Below, one piece after another: positions 1 through 8,061 of a stretch of DNA of 37,830 nucleotides. Below the pieces are notes generated by a model. That model was not told where the DNA came from. It ran no database searches and was given only the letters and a program-made list of their open reading frames with translations. The number at the start of each line of letters is the position of its first letter. Position 1 is the first letter of the stretch. The position numbers were made by a program, and so were the translations under genes. The DNA comes from Lachnospiraceae bacterium (GTDB taxonomy: Bacteria > Bacillota > Clostridia > Lachnospirales > Lachnospiraceae). The stretch covers positions 1 through 37,830 of the forward strand of contig JAILIQ010000294.1 of the NCBI GenBank assembly GCA_024695205.1, read 5' to 3'.

Positions 1-183
1 CAGAGAGATACGGAAAACACGGAAAATACCGAGAACACCGAAAATACCGAAAACACGGGAAACGCCGAAAACACCGAAAGCACCGACAACACCGAAAGCA
101 CGGAAAATACCGAAAACACTGAAAACGCGGAAAACACCGAAAACATCGAAAGTACCGGCAACACCGAAAATACTGAAAACACG
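1..183 (+). repeat. 9-bp coding tandem repeat (gaaaacacc-type, Thr-Glu-Asn)
   Basis: About 20 imperfect 9-bp units, read as (T/S/A)-E-N. Confidence 0.9.
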
Positions 184-1944
184 CCGACCGGAGGATCGTC
201 AGGCGATAACGTGCAGGAAATCCGGAACACTATGAACGCTCCTGCTTCGGGCACGATGGAGGCCAGGCTCCTTGAGGACATCCGGAAAATGAATCTGGAG
301 ACCTATGAGGAAGCATCCATCGACCTGACGCAAAGGAAGTATTTCCCGGAAAAAAGAAATGTGGATGCAGTCTGGGATAAGACCGTCTTTTATGTGCTGG
401 AGGGTTACGAGGAAGCGACGGGTTATTCCAGAAAGCATGTCTGTGCCCTGGAGAAAAAGCAGCTGAAAAATGCGGCTAACGGGAACCTGATCCAATACGA
501 GATCTATCTGAACCCCGAAACCGGCATCGCAAACAAGATCGTGTCCATCGAGTACCTGAGCGACGGCCTTGAGGTCACGGAGTATTACTATACCAACCAG
601 AAGCAGATCAGTTTTATCTTCCGCTACCGGACGGATAATTATCTCTCCACCTTCGCAACAGCTGACAAGAAGGGAGAGCGATATCTGTTCGACAACGATT
701 TCATGGTCACCTGGCGGATCGTTTCGGACAGCCTGACGGCCAATTATGTGGTGGGGGAAAAGGAAGCCGGGGAGATCAAAAATTTCCCGGCGGATACGAT
801 CCATATCTATAATACCATGAGCCGGGAGGAGCAGAAGGCTTTTGATGAAAAAGAGCTGGAAATGCTGAATGCCGCATATATTACGTATGATCTGGTGCTT
901 TCAAGTAAAGGGATAGCAAGTATTCAGGGATATGTGTACGACGAAACGGGAACAGCGCTTGCGGACGTGACGGTGCAGCTGTATTCAACCGATTTCGCTT
1001 ATGTGCTGTATACACTGACGACGGACAGTACGGGACGCTATTTCATCTATGTGCCGAATGAGGCCTATGAGTATAACATCCGTGTAAATCTATCCGGTTA
1101 TACGGACTGCGAGATATATGGGATCCGGATCTACAGTGAGCAGCTCAGTGTGTATCAGGAGAGCATCTATCTGTTCCCGTCTTCGTACAGCACGGAGATC
1201 CGGACCGATCTTTTGCTGGGGGATGCGTTCCATTATGCCGAAAACGGGGACGGCATGATGGTGTTGTCGGGTGCGAAAGTCAATGTCCGCCGTGGAATCG
1301 GCAACAGATTCGGAACGCTTGTATTCGAGGCATGGTCTGATGAAACGGGGATGGCTTACCTGAGCCTGCTGCCGGGCATCTATACCATTGAGGTGATCCT
1401 AACCGGCTATGAAACGATGTATTACACAATTACGGTCAATCCTCTGAATCCGGTAGACCGTTATGAGTTTTACGCGGCGCCGAAACTTTCCGACAATGAA
1501 ATGGCGGTGGTGCTGACCTGGGACGTGTATCCCTACGATCTGGATTCCCATCTGTTTACGACAAAGCCTGGGAATGAGAGCGAGCATATCTGGTATGGCC
1601 ATATGTCCGACTCCATGAACAGCTGGCTGGACGTGGACGATACCTTTTCCTACGGGCCGGAGACCATCACGCTCCATAACTTCAGTGCGGAAAATTATTA
1701 TAAATACTGCGTGGTGGATTATACGGATTGCTTCATTGGGAACATCGGGAGCTATGATATGTCCAATTCCGGTGCGAGCGTGCATGTATATGATAAAGAC
1801 GGTCTCGCTGCTTCTTACTATGTGCCGGCGAACTGCTCCGGCGTGATCTGGGAGGTATTCGAGATCCGGAACGGGGTTGTCACACCGATCCAGAGATATT
1901 ACAACAATGTCGCGGATAAGACCTGGTGGGCCGGCGAGAAATAG
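1..1944 (+). CDS. Surface/secreted protein fragment (5' end outside window): TEN-rich linker, two carboxypeptidase-regulatory-like (CNA-B-like) repeats, C-terminal DUF2135/YfaP-like segment
   Basis: Frame of ORF 211..1944 is open to base 1 (QRDTENTENTENTENTENTGNAENTEST...). 'IQGYVYDETGTALADVTVQLYSTD...TDSTGRYFIYVP' and 'SGAKVNVRRG...DETGMAYLSLLPGIYTIEV' are CarboxypepD_reg-like; 'VVLTWDVYPYDLDSHLF' resembles DUF2135. Confidence 0.75.
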   Translation, partial: QRDTENTENTENTENTENTGNAENTESTDNTESTENTENTENAENTENIESTGNTENTENTPTGGSSGDNVQEIRNTMNAPASGTMEARLLEDIRKMNLETYEEASIDLTQRKYFPEKRNVDAVWDKTVFYVLEGYEEATGYSRKHVCALEKKQLKNAANGNLIQYEIYLNPETGIANKIVSIEYLSDGLEVTEYYYTNQKQISFIFRYRTDNYLSTFATADKKGERYLFDNDFMVTWRIVSDSLTANYVVGEKEAGEIKNFPADTIHIYNTMSREEQKAFDEKELEMLNAAYITYDLVLSSKGIASIQGYVYDETGTALADVTVQLYSTDFAYVLYTLTTDSTGRYFIYVPNEAYEYNIRVNLSGYTDCEIYGIRIYSEQLSVYQESIYLFPSSYSTEIRTDLLLGDAFHYAENGDGMMVLSGAKVNVRRGIGNRFGTLVFEAWSDETGMAYLSLLPGIYTIEVILTGYETMYYTITVNPLNPVDRYEFYAAPKLSDNEMAVVLTWDVYPYDLDSHLFTTKPGNESEHIWYGHMSDSMNSWLDVDDTFSYGPETITLHNFSAENYYKYCVVDYTDCFIGNIGSYDMSNSGASVHVYDKDGLAASYYVPANCSGVIWEVFEIRNGVVTPIQRYYNNVADKTWWAGEK

Positions 1945-1977
1945 ATGAGTCACTTGGGACGGTTCTTTCTGACTCAT
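1945..1977. repeat. REP-like dispersed repeat, copy 1 (full length, 33 bp)
   Basis: ATGAGTCActtgggacggttctttcTGACTCAT, 8-bp perfect terminal inverted repeat, directly abutting the TAG at 1942-1944. Confidence 0.85.
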
Positions 1978-1995
1978 TTTCTTCCTGATTTACTG

Positions 1996-2580
1996 TTATA
2001 GGATTATCTGCAGATATTGAACAGGAATATGGTCTGTCAGCCACACGCCGCTGGCCGATCGATAAAACTTATATCCATCCCTGTACATTTCTTCAGCTTT
2101 CACGCCGTACAGGACCAGTTTGCCATGCCGTCTCCCAACGCTCTTTGCCTGCTCAGCGTTCTCAGATAAATGCACGAACTGCCGGCTCTGTTTCAGCAGC
2201 CCCTCCCTCTCAATAGATTCACTGAACCTGGTTGCTGATCCGTGATACAGTACGGAAGGCGGTTGCATTTCTTCATAACCCAGATCGACATCTACTGAAT
2301 GTCCGTGAACAGCCCTTACTTTTTTTCCGTCATCGCTGAACTCATATCTTTGCTTGTCTTTTCCATATGCAAGTTCCTGTAATAGTTCTACGGTAAGCGG
2401 ATATCTGGGCTGCACTTTTTCTATAAGCTGCGCCACATCAGTCCAGCCGTGTTCATCCAGGACAACTCCCGCCTCCTCCGGATGATGCCTGAGCAGCATC
2501 GATACGTACTTGCCCATCCTTTTATTCGTATCCATCTTTTTGACCATCACTTTCTCCGTCGCTTCATCATCCGGATCCAC
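1996..2580 (-). CDS. kptA: RNA 2'-phosphotransferase (Tpt1/KptA family); start possibly downstream at MDTNKRMGKY
   Basis: 'GKYVSMLLRHHPEEAGVVLDEHGWTDVAQLI', 'YHGSATRFSESIEREGL', 'HLSENAEQAKSVGRRHGKLVLYGV' are KptA signatures. Confidence 0.93.
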   Translation of the reverse strand: MDPDDEATEKVMVKKMDTNKRMGKYVSMLLRHHPEEAGVVLDEHGWTDVAQLIEKVQPRYPLTVELLQELAYGKDKQRYEFSDDGKKVRAVHGHSVDVDLGYEEMQPPSVLYHGSATRFSESIEREGLLKQSRQFVHLSENAEQAKSVGRRHGKLVLYGVKAEEMYRDGYKFYRSASGVWLTDHIPVQYLQIIL

Positions 2581-2649
2581 AACCTGATTTATTCTTTCTA
2601 TACTGGCTTAGCATCCGATCTTCTATTTCTTTCAGCAAGTTTGCTCATC

Positions 2650-3687
2650 TCAGTCCCTGTTCCGTCTTTCTCCTACCTGTCGATTTGAGTGATGCAGGTA
2701 TTCTTTCCATAATTTGTACAGCTTGTTTTCCGATTCTTTTATCGCTGCTTTGGTCTCTGGATCCTTTTTGCTGAGAAATAGCGTCGCCATCTCCCGAAAA
2801 ATGAGTTCTTCACTATAAACAACCTCTCCGCTCTCTGATAGTTTCAGGAATACCATAAATATCTTCCGGCAGGCTTCGCATGCATCAAAAAGACGTACCG
2901 TACCCATAAATTCATAGTCTTCGGCCACCATTACTGCAAGGCGGCGGGGCAGATTATTAAACAGGATCCTTCTTGTTTTTCCGCTCATGACCTTCATTGC
3001 ACATTCAAGATCAGCGTTATCCACATCTCTAAGTATCCGCTGAACAGCCTGGTCATCAACCTGTGATAAGACCTCCTCGAGCATTTTTACGACATAGTAG
3101 TATTCATCACCCGTATTAACACATGTTTCAATATCCTCGGAACAAAGGGCGTCCACCTTACTCATATCAAGGTCCGTTATCGCCTGAAGCTCGTCTGATT
3201 CATTCCGTTCTTCCTGTCTTCGTTCATATTCATCTGTAAGTTCCTCAGGTAATATGTAGAGTAACGTCTCCTCGATCAGTCTGGGATTCTTTCCCGCCTG
3301 CATCGCCATGATGCCATACATCATGAGCAGATACTGTAATGCCGCGTAATCACTGAGTGGTGCAGAAAAATACCGGCAGTAAAGTGATTCTTCCAGATCT
3401 TCCTGGAAAGTCCCGTCACAAACAAGCAGTACCATGATCTTCAAATACTTTACACCGGGAAATCCTTCCATTTCGTATGCGGCACTTTCCAACGCAAGAA
3501 GCCCCTCTCGCCTGGCCATATTTGACAGCCACACAAGTTTTTCAACTGTATCAATTAACATATTCTTATTTGCAGTTATCTCCGTTGCTGTCGGTGAAAG
3601 TTCATTTTCAGATATTATGTTTTGCTCAAGGTTTCTGATCTCGTCGATTCTTTTTCTTATTTCAAAAAAATAAATGTCCTTCATCAT
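2650..3687 (-). CDS. Soluble MotA-cytoplasmic-domain/FliG-C-terminal-domain chimera, function unknown (start chosen at MMKDIYFFEI; the longer ORF to 3738 begins inside a repeat)
   Basis: 'LVWLSNMARREGLLALES' and 'GIMAMQAGKNPRLIEETLLYILPEE' match MotA cytoplasmic regions; 'VDDQAVQRILRDVDNADLECAMKVMSGKTRRILFNNLPRRLAVMVAEDYEFMGTVRLFDACEACRKIFMVFLKLSESGEVV' matches FliG C-terminal domain; no transmembrane segment. Confidence 0.8.
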   Translation of the reverse strand: MMKDIYFFEIRKRIDEIRNLEQNIISENELSPTATEITANKNMLIDTVEKLVWLSNMARREGLLALESAAYEMEGFPGVKYLKIMVLLVCDGTFQEDLEESLYCRYFSAPLSDYAALQYLLMMYGIMAMQAGKNPRLIEETLLYILPEELTDEYERRQEERNESDELQAITDLDMSKVDALCSEDIETCVNTGDEYYYVVKMLEEVLSQVDDQAVQRILRDVDNADLECAMKVMSGKTRRILFNNLPRRLAVMVAEDYEFMGTVRLFDACEACRKIFMVFLKLSESGEVVYSEELIFREMATLFLSKKDPETKAAIKESENKLYKLWKEYLHHSNRQVGERRNRD

Positions 3688-4348
3688 GTATGGTATCCTC
3701 CCTATGTGAGTCAATTGGCGCGGTTCTTTCTGACTCATTTACTTCCTTTACGTAGGTAAGTTTAAAGTTCTCACCTTCATATACACGTATAGGGTTTCCA
3801 CGCACGATCTGCGCATGTTTACTCCAGGCGTCATTTTTCTGCCTGTCCTTATTTGTCACATTTATTTCTCTTAAAACAGCAGACAGCTTTCTCATGGCAT
3901 CCTGCCTGTTCGCGAATTGTGAGCGTTCCCTTGTTGACGATACTGTGATCCCTGTAGGCAGATGAATGATCCTTATTCCGGTTTCAACTTTATTTACATT
4001 CTGCCCTCCGGGACCGCCACTATGAAATTTCTCAACTCTGACCGTATCTGCTGCCAGTGTTTCACTGATCTCTTCTGTTTCCGGTATAATGCTTACGTCC
4101 ACAAACCAGTTCTTCCGCTTATGTCCCGGTCTGTATTTACTCTTGCAGATCCATTGCATGGTTCCGTCAAGTTCCGGGAGATCTCGCTCTGACGAGAAGA
4201 TGATCGATGAAAAAGCTCCTTCTACCTCTCCTTTCACCGCGGTTATCATCTCTATATCCGGAAATTCCTTTTCCAGGGCTTTATATATGCCGCCGACAGC
4301 AGCCCTGCATTCCACAGGGCCCATGCCGGAGCTTATCTGTAATATCAT
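3662..4348 (-). CDS. prfH: Peptide chain release factor-like protein PrfH
   Basis: 'EKFHSGGPGGQNVNKVETGIRIIHLPTGITV' GGQ motif; starts directly after the rtcB stop. Confidence 0.93.
   Translation of the reverse strand: MILQISSGMGPVECRAAVGGIYKALEKEFPDIEMITAVKGEVEGAFSSIIFSSERDLPELDGTMQWICKSKYRPGHKRKNWFVDVSIIPETEEISETLAADTVRVEKFHSGGPGGQNVNKVETGIRIIHLPTGITVSSTRERSQFANRQDAMRKLSAVLREINVTNKDRQKNDAWSKHAQIVRGNPIRVYEGENFKLTYVKEVNESERTAPIDSHREDTIHDEGHLFF
3706..3738. repeat. REP-like dispersed repeat, copy 2 (full length), inside the 3' end of prfH
   Basis: GTGAGTCAattggcgcggttctttcTGACTCAT; same 33-bp length and layout as copy 1. Confidence 0.85.
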
Positions 4349-5482
4349 TCAGGCATTTCCTCCCTTGTAGTTATAGACAGGCTTAAGTATCTTACTGATA
4401 GATACAGTGTCCTCTACAGCCTCTTTAATGTAGTCCGCTCCCCTGTACGCAAAAGGAGCTTCGTCCAGTGTATCACTGCTTATGCAGGTGGAATAGATCC
4501 CTTTCATCGATGCCTTAAATTCCGATACGGTATGTGTGTTGTTCGTTGCTTCTCTGGATGCGATCCTCCCTGCGCCATGGGGTGCTGAATAATTCCACTC
4601 TTCATTACTCTTGCCCTTTCCCAGGATCACGCCATCCCTCATATTGATGGGTATGATCACATCCTCATTTTCCCTGGCTGAGATAGATCCTTTTCTGAGC
4701 ACCGGCTTTTCCCCGGAAAGATCAACATAGTTGTGTACGCAGGAGATCACTTCCTTTTCCTTCCATTTCATCCCTTTTATGATCTCGGAAGCGATCACCC
4801 TGCGGTTTAGGTCAGCATACTCCTGCACGACAGCCAGATCGTGGAGATAATCATCCTTTAATTCTTCCGTAAGATAGGTCATCTCATACGGAACATTGTT
4901 TATCCCCTGCTTCTCAAGGGCCTTCTGTCCAGCAGACAGGTAATATTCAACTACTTCCTTTCCGAGATGCCTGCTCCCGGTATGGATGATCATATAGACT
5001 TCTTTGTTTTCCTCCTGATCAAGCTCAATAAAATGGTTGCCACCGCCAAGTGTACCTATGCTTAAAAGAGCTTTGTCGTGACGGATGTGCTTATAACAGC
5101 GCAGTCTCTCCAGATCAAGATCAGCACCCCTGTGCACATTGCTTCTTATCTTAAATCCCGCCGGCACGTTATCCCTGATCACTGCGTCCAGCTTCTGAAA
5201 ATCATTGCGGATCTTTCCAAGCTTTACCGCAAGCATTCCACAACCAATATCGACACCCACAAGTGATGGGAGGATGCGCTCTCCCACTGTCATGGTAAGG
5301 CCGATCGGACCAACCTTTCCCGGATGAACATCGGGCATGACCCTTATCACTGATCCCTCCGAAGCGATGTTGTCACAGATCATCTGCACCTGTGCAAGGG
5401 CATACTGATCCACGTTGGCGCCTTCGAGCTCCTGGTCGCACATAATATGTGCTTCTGTATAAATTCCTTTTACTGATATCAA
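4349..5482 (-). CDS. rtcB: RNA ligase RtcB family (RtcB2-type, PrfH-associated); TTG start proposed at 5482, longer ORF reaches 5542
   Basis: 'MPDVHPGKVGPIGLTM', 'VGVDIGCGMLAVKL', 'GTLGGGNHFIEL', 'IIHTGSRHLGKEV', 'HNYVDL', 'APHGAGRIASR'. GGGGGT precedes the TTG. Confidence 0.93.
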   Translation of the reverse strand: MISVKGIYTEAHIMCDQELEGANVDQYALAQVQMICDNIASEGSVIRVMPDVHPGKVGPIGLTMTVGERILPSLVGVDIGCGMLAVKLGKIRNDFQKLDAVIRDNVPAGFKIRSNVHRGADLDLERLRCYKHIRHDKALLSIGTLGGGNHFIELDQEENKEVYMIIHTGSRHLGKEVVEYYLSAGQKALEKQGINNVPYEMTYLTEELKDDYLHDLAVVQEYADLNRRVIASEIIKGMKWKEKEVISCVHNYVDLSGEKPVLRKGSISARENEDVIIPINMRDGVILGKGKSNEEWNYSAPHGAGRIASREATNNTHTVSEFKASMKGIYSTCISSDTLDEAPFAYRGADYIKEAVEDTVSISKILKPVYNYKGGNA

Positions 5483-5627
5483 AATAAAACCCCCGTCGAA
5501 GTGTCCTTTGCATTTTGCGGTTATATTCGCTGAAACAGTCAAACCATCCGGATGCTTTCTGCCAATCCCTAAGCCAGGTCAGGGAATCTATGTTTGAACT
5601 CTTTGTGAGTGTCTCCTGTAATATAGA

Positions 5628-6275
5628 TCATAGAATGGCTATCTCCCAGGTCGTATATATGGTTTCCGTATAAGTTTCATTCGACGGAGATAGCTCATCC
5701 GAGTTATCGTAGGGCTCAAATTCCTGTTCACTACAGAGCTCCAGACTATCAATCTCACCAACATATACTGAGTTCAGTTCCGGTGCATTCTTATCTGCTG
5801 ATATCAGACCGACAACTTTATGATCTATTGCCCGCGCCATTACCTCGGCCTGTCTCTTCGCATCTTTTAAGGCTTCCGTCAGAAGTTCCTGTCTGATCGC
5901 ATCCTCGTTTGACAGTTTATAATCAACACAGAAGCCAACCTGTGCATTACTGCTATTGGTAATGGATCTTATGTTATTGATCATCTTCATATTGAACTCA
6001 GACTCAATCTCAAGAATACGGTTTGCCCTGTAATAGTCCCTATTGCCATCGTTATGAAAATCTCTAGAAAGGTCAATGGAGTCACTTGACAAAGATATAT
6101 TCGAAATATCTATACCGCTCTTTTTCAAAACCCCCAGAAATTCTTCACATTCACGCATTACCTTTTGAGATGCTTCCTTTGCAGTGTTTTCCTTCGCATG
6201 AAAATCAAGCTTGATCCTCATAAGATCATAATCAACCGTTTTTGACGCGCTTCCTCTTACCTCAAGTTTTCCCAT
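5628..6275 (-). CDS. SIMPL (DUF541) domain protein
   Basis: 'MGKLEVRGSASKTVDYDLMRIKLDFHAKENTAKEA', 'ALKDAKRQAEVMARAIDHKVVGLISA'. Confidence 0.8.
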   Translation of the reverse strand: MGKLEVRGSASKTVDYDLMRIKLDFHAKENTAKEASQKVMRECEEFLGVLKKSGIDISNISLSSDSIDLSRDFHNDGNRDYYRANRILEIESEFNMKMINNIRSITNSSNAQVGFCVDYKLSNEDAIRQELLTEALKDAKRQAEVMARAIDHKVVGLISADKNAPELNSVYVGEIDSLELCSEQEFEPYDNSDELSPSNETYTETIYTTWEIAIL

Positions 6276-6385
6276 GTCAAACCTCCTTAATGATTCTCTT
6301 ATTGCTGTTCTATGATCATATTCTATATGACGGTCTTTTCAATGTCACTTAACTCGTAGTTGAAAAAGAGCCGCTGACGTCCCAT

Positions 6386-7258
6386 TCAATCGTATCCAAA
6401 TACTGTAAGGAGCGCCAGATTGATCTGCGGGTTTTCAAATCCGCCCAGGTCTTCCCTGTTCCCTACCAGATCCGCGATAAGGTGCTTGATATCCGAACCT
6501 CTTACAAATAGTTCGTCATATCTGAAATCATGCGGAAGTTCTTCATGCTGTCCGATCTCACATGCGAACTTATATGGTATCAGGCAACGGCCATAGGCGC
6601 ACTGAGTATGATCCACATCGTCACGTTTAATTTCATCATCAACTATCTCATTCATAAAATCCCTGTATTCAGAGTATTTCTGATGATAGAAATGCTCATA
6701 GTACTCGTCTTTCAGTTTGGGAAGATTTTCAAAGCGTTTAATCGTTGCTTCAGCATCCTTCACAATTTCCATATTGAGATCATCACGTCTGCTGAAACGC
6801 TCTATCTTATCTTTTTGGCACCGAATAAGATCTTCAGCTTTATAAAACAGGAAGAAATGGTTTTCTATTGTCCGTTTAAAATCGAAACTCGTAAATTCAT
6901 AAACGTCTTTTTTGCTAAACCACCTGCCAAGATTGCCATCATAATCCGACAGGTCCACAAAATATCTGGTAAATGAGGCATCTCCAACAATAATGTCCCG
7001 CGCAAACCTCCACTGATTATGAACGCGGAATATAACATTTTCCATGTGCATGTTCTCAATAGATATAGGTATATCATGTGGAAGCGCAATAAGATCAGGA
7101 ATCTCATCATACGTACTGCATTCCTTCAGTTTACTTTCGATTTCCTCTTCTGACATTATCTTGTGCAGATTCTTTCCTGTTACTAAAGCGTAATCTGAAT
7201 CACTGCCCATCCCTCTGAGCGAGGGCTGTGTCAGTATATAGTATTTATCTTCATTCAT
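6386..7258 (-). CDS. Uncharacterised 290-aa protein, 3 bp downstream of the metallophosphoesterase gene
   Basis: Long ORF, tight spacing with the upstream gene; no domain recognised by eye. Confidence 0.75.
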   Translation of the reverse strand: MNEDKYYILTQPSLRGMGSDSDYALVTGKNLHKIMSEEEIESKLKECSTYDEIPDLIALPHDIPISIENMHMENVIFRVHNQWRFARDIIVGDASFTRYFVDLSDYDGNLGRWFSKKDVYEFTSFDFKRTIENHFFLFYKAEDLIRCQKDKIERFSRRDDLNMEIVKDAEATIKRFENLPKLKDEYYEHFYHQKYSEYRDFMNEIVDDEIKRDDVDHTQCAYGRCLIPYKFACEIGQHEELPHDFRYDELFVRGSDIKHLIADLVGNREDLGGFENPQINLALLTVFGYD

Positions 7259-7261
7259 AAG

Positions 7262-7798
7262 TCAGGCCCTCCGAAATGCCTTATTATTCCGGACCAGTTC
7301 CTTAAAGGATACCGGCATATAGTTATTGATGCAGGCCGCTGCGTTCAAAGCCCGCTCTCTCGTCCTCATAAAGTCATAGACCTCATCCCGGTTTCCGTGG
7401 ATATGTCCGTAAATATGCCAGGAGCCATGCCTTGACTTATACCATTCCGCCAGCGGATAATGGCACAGGCAGATCTCCTCTCCCTGATCTGCGATCACCT
7501 GCAGCTCATGGATCGACGCAAACAGGCTCTTTGCGTTTTCATTTTCCGTAACTGCCCGGTCATGGTTTCCCAGGATCAGATGTTTTTTCCCCATAAGCTG
7601 GTTCAGATACCATTCCGGATCCTTCCCGCTCCGATAGCAGAAATCCCCAATGATATATACGTCATCCTCCGGCTGTACCCTGCCATTCCAAAGTGAGATC
7701 ATGATCCTGTCCATTTCCTCAACGTCCGAAAATGGCCTGTGATCAAAGTTGATCACGTTTTTATGCCCGAAATGCAGGTCGGCAATATATAAATTCAT
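7262..7798 (-). CDS. Calcineurin-like metallophosphoesterase
   Basis: 'IADLHFGHKNVINF', 'IIGDFCYRS', 'LILGNHDRAV', 'CHYPLAEW', 'IYGHIHGN'. Confidence 0.93.
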   Translation of the reverse strand: MNLYIADLHFGHKNVINFDHRPFSDVEEMDRIMISLWNGRVQPEDDVYIIGDFCYRSGKDPEWYLNQLMGKKHLILGNHDRAVTENENAKSLFASIHELQVIADQGEEICLCHYPLAEWYKSRHGSWHIYGHIHGNRDEVYDFMRTRERALNAAACINNYMPVSFKELVRNNKAFRRA

Positions 7799-7833
7799 CT
7801 CCGCTCCTATCTGTTGTTTCCTTTTCTATCTAT

Positions 7834-7861
7834 ATTGTATCATATTTTTTCAACTTGTAAA
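7834..7861 (-). promoter_or_regulatory. Candidate promoter for the metallophosphoesterase gene
   Basis: Minus strand TTTACA-16 bp-TACAAT about 40 bp upstream of the start codon. Confidence 0.45.
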
Positions 7862-7970
7862 CCCAATTCTTCTTTCCTCTGAAATATCTCTCCTTCCCCG
7901 ATCAGGATTTTCGGGAAGGGTATCTTTCCATTTTCAGGTTCAGTTGATATAATCCATTATATACCGAAAG

Positions 7971-8011
7971 GCGTATCTGCCCGGTACCCTTTGCCTTCTG
8001 AACAGATACGC
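7971..8011. promoter_or_regulatory. 9-bp perfect inverted repeat upstream of the MATE gene
   Basis: GCGTATCTG (7971-7979) / CAGATACGC (8003-8011), 23-nt spacer. Confidence 0.6.
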
Positions 8012-8061
8012 AGCTGTCCTGAATTGTTATCAAAAGGTTTCCTTTGTTAATGTAAGATAAA

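Noticed and set aside
1-183. Start repeats as a non-coding satellite
   Set aside because: The 9-bp unit keeps one frame that continues into the downstream domains, so it is coding.
199-804. Long minus-strand ORF opposite the surface protein (and similar antisense ORFs throughout the track, e.g. 1399..1977, 9960..10388, 12480..13289, 25700..26128)
   Set aside because: Low-complexity or unlikely translations opposite well-supported genes; best explained as shadow ORFs.
3688-3738. N-terminal extension MSQKEPRQLTHIGRIPY of the MotA-FliG ORF
   Set aside because: Encoded by the REP-like repeat; the unrelated spurious ORF 1399..1977 starts with the same MSQKEPSQVTH. MMKDIYFF is a better start.
7892-7919. 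CCTTCCC/GGGAAGG hairpin as an intrinsic terminator
   Set aside because: No T-tract on either side and no gene ends there; kept only as weak intergenic structure.
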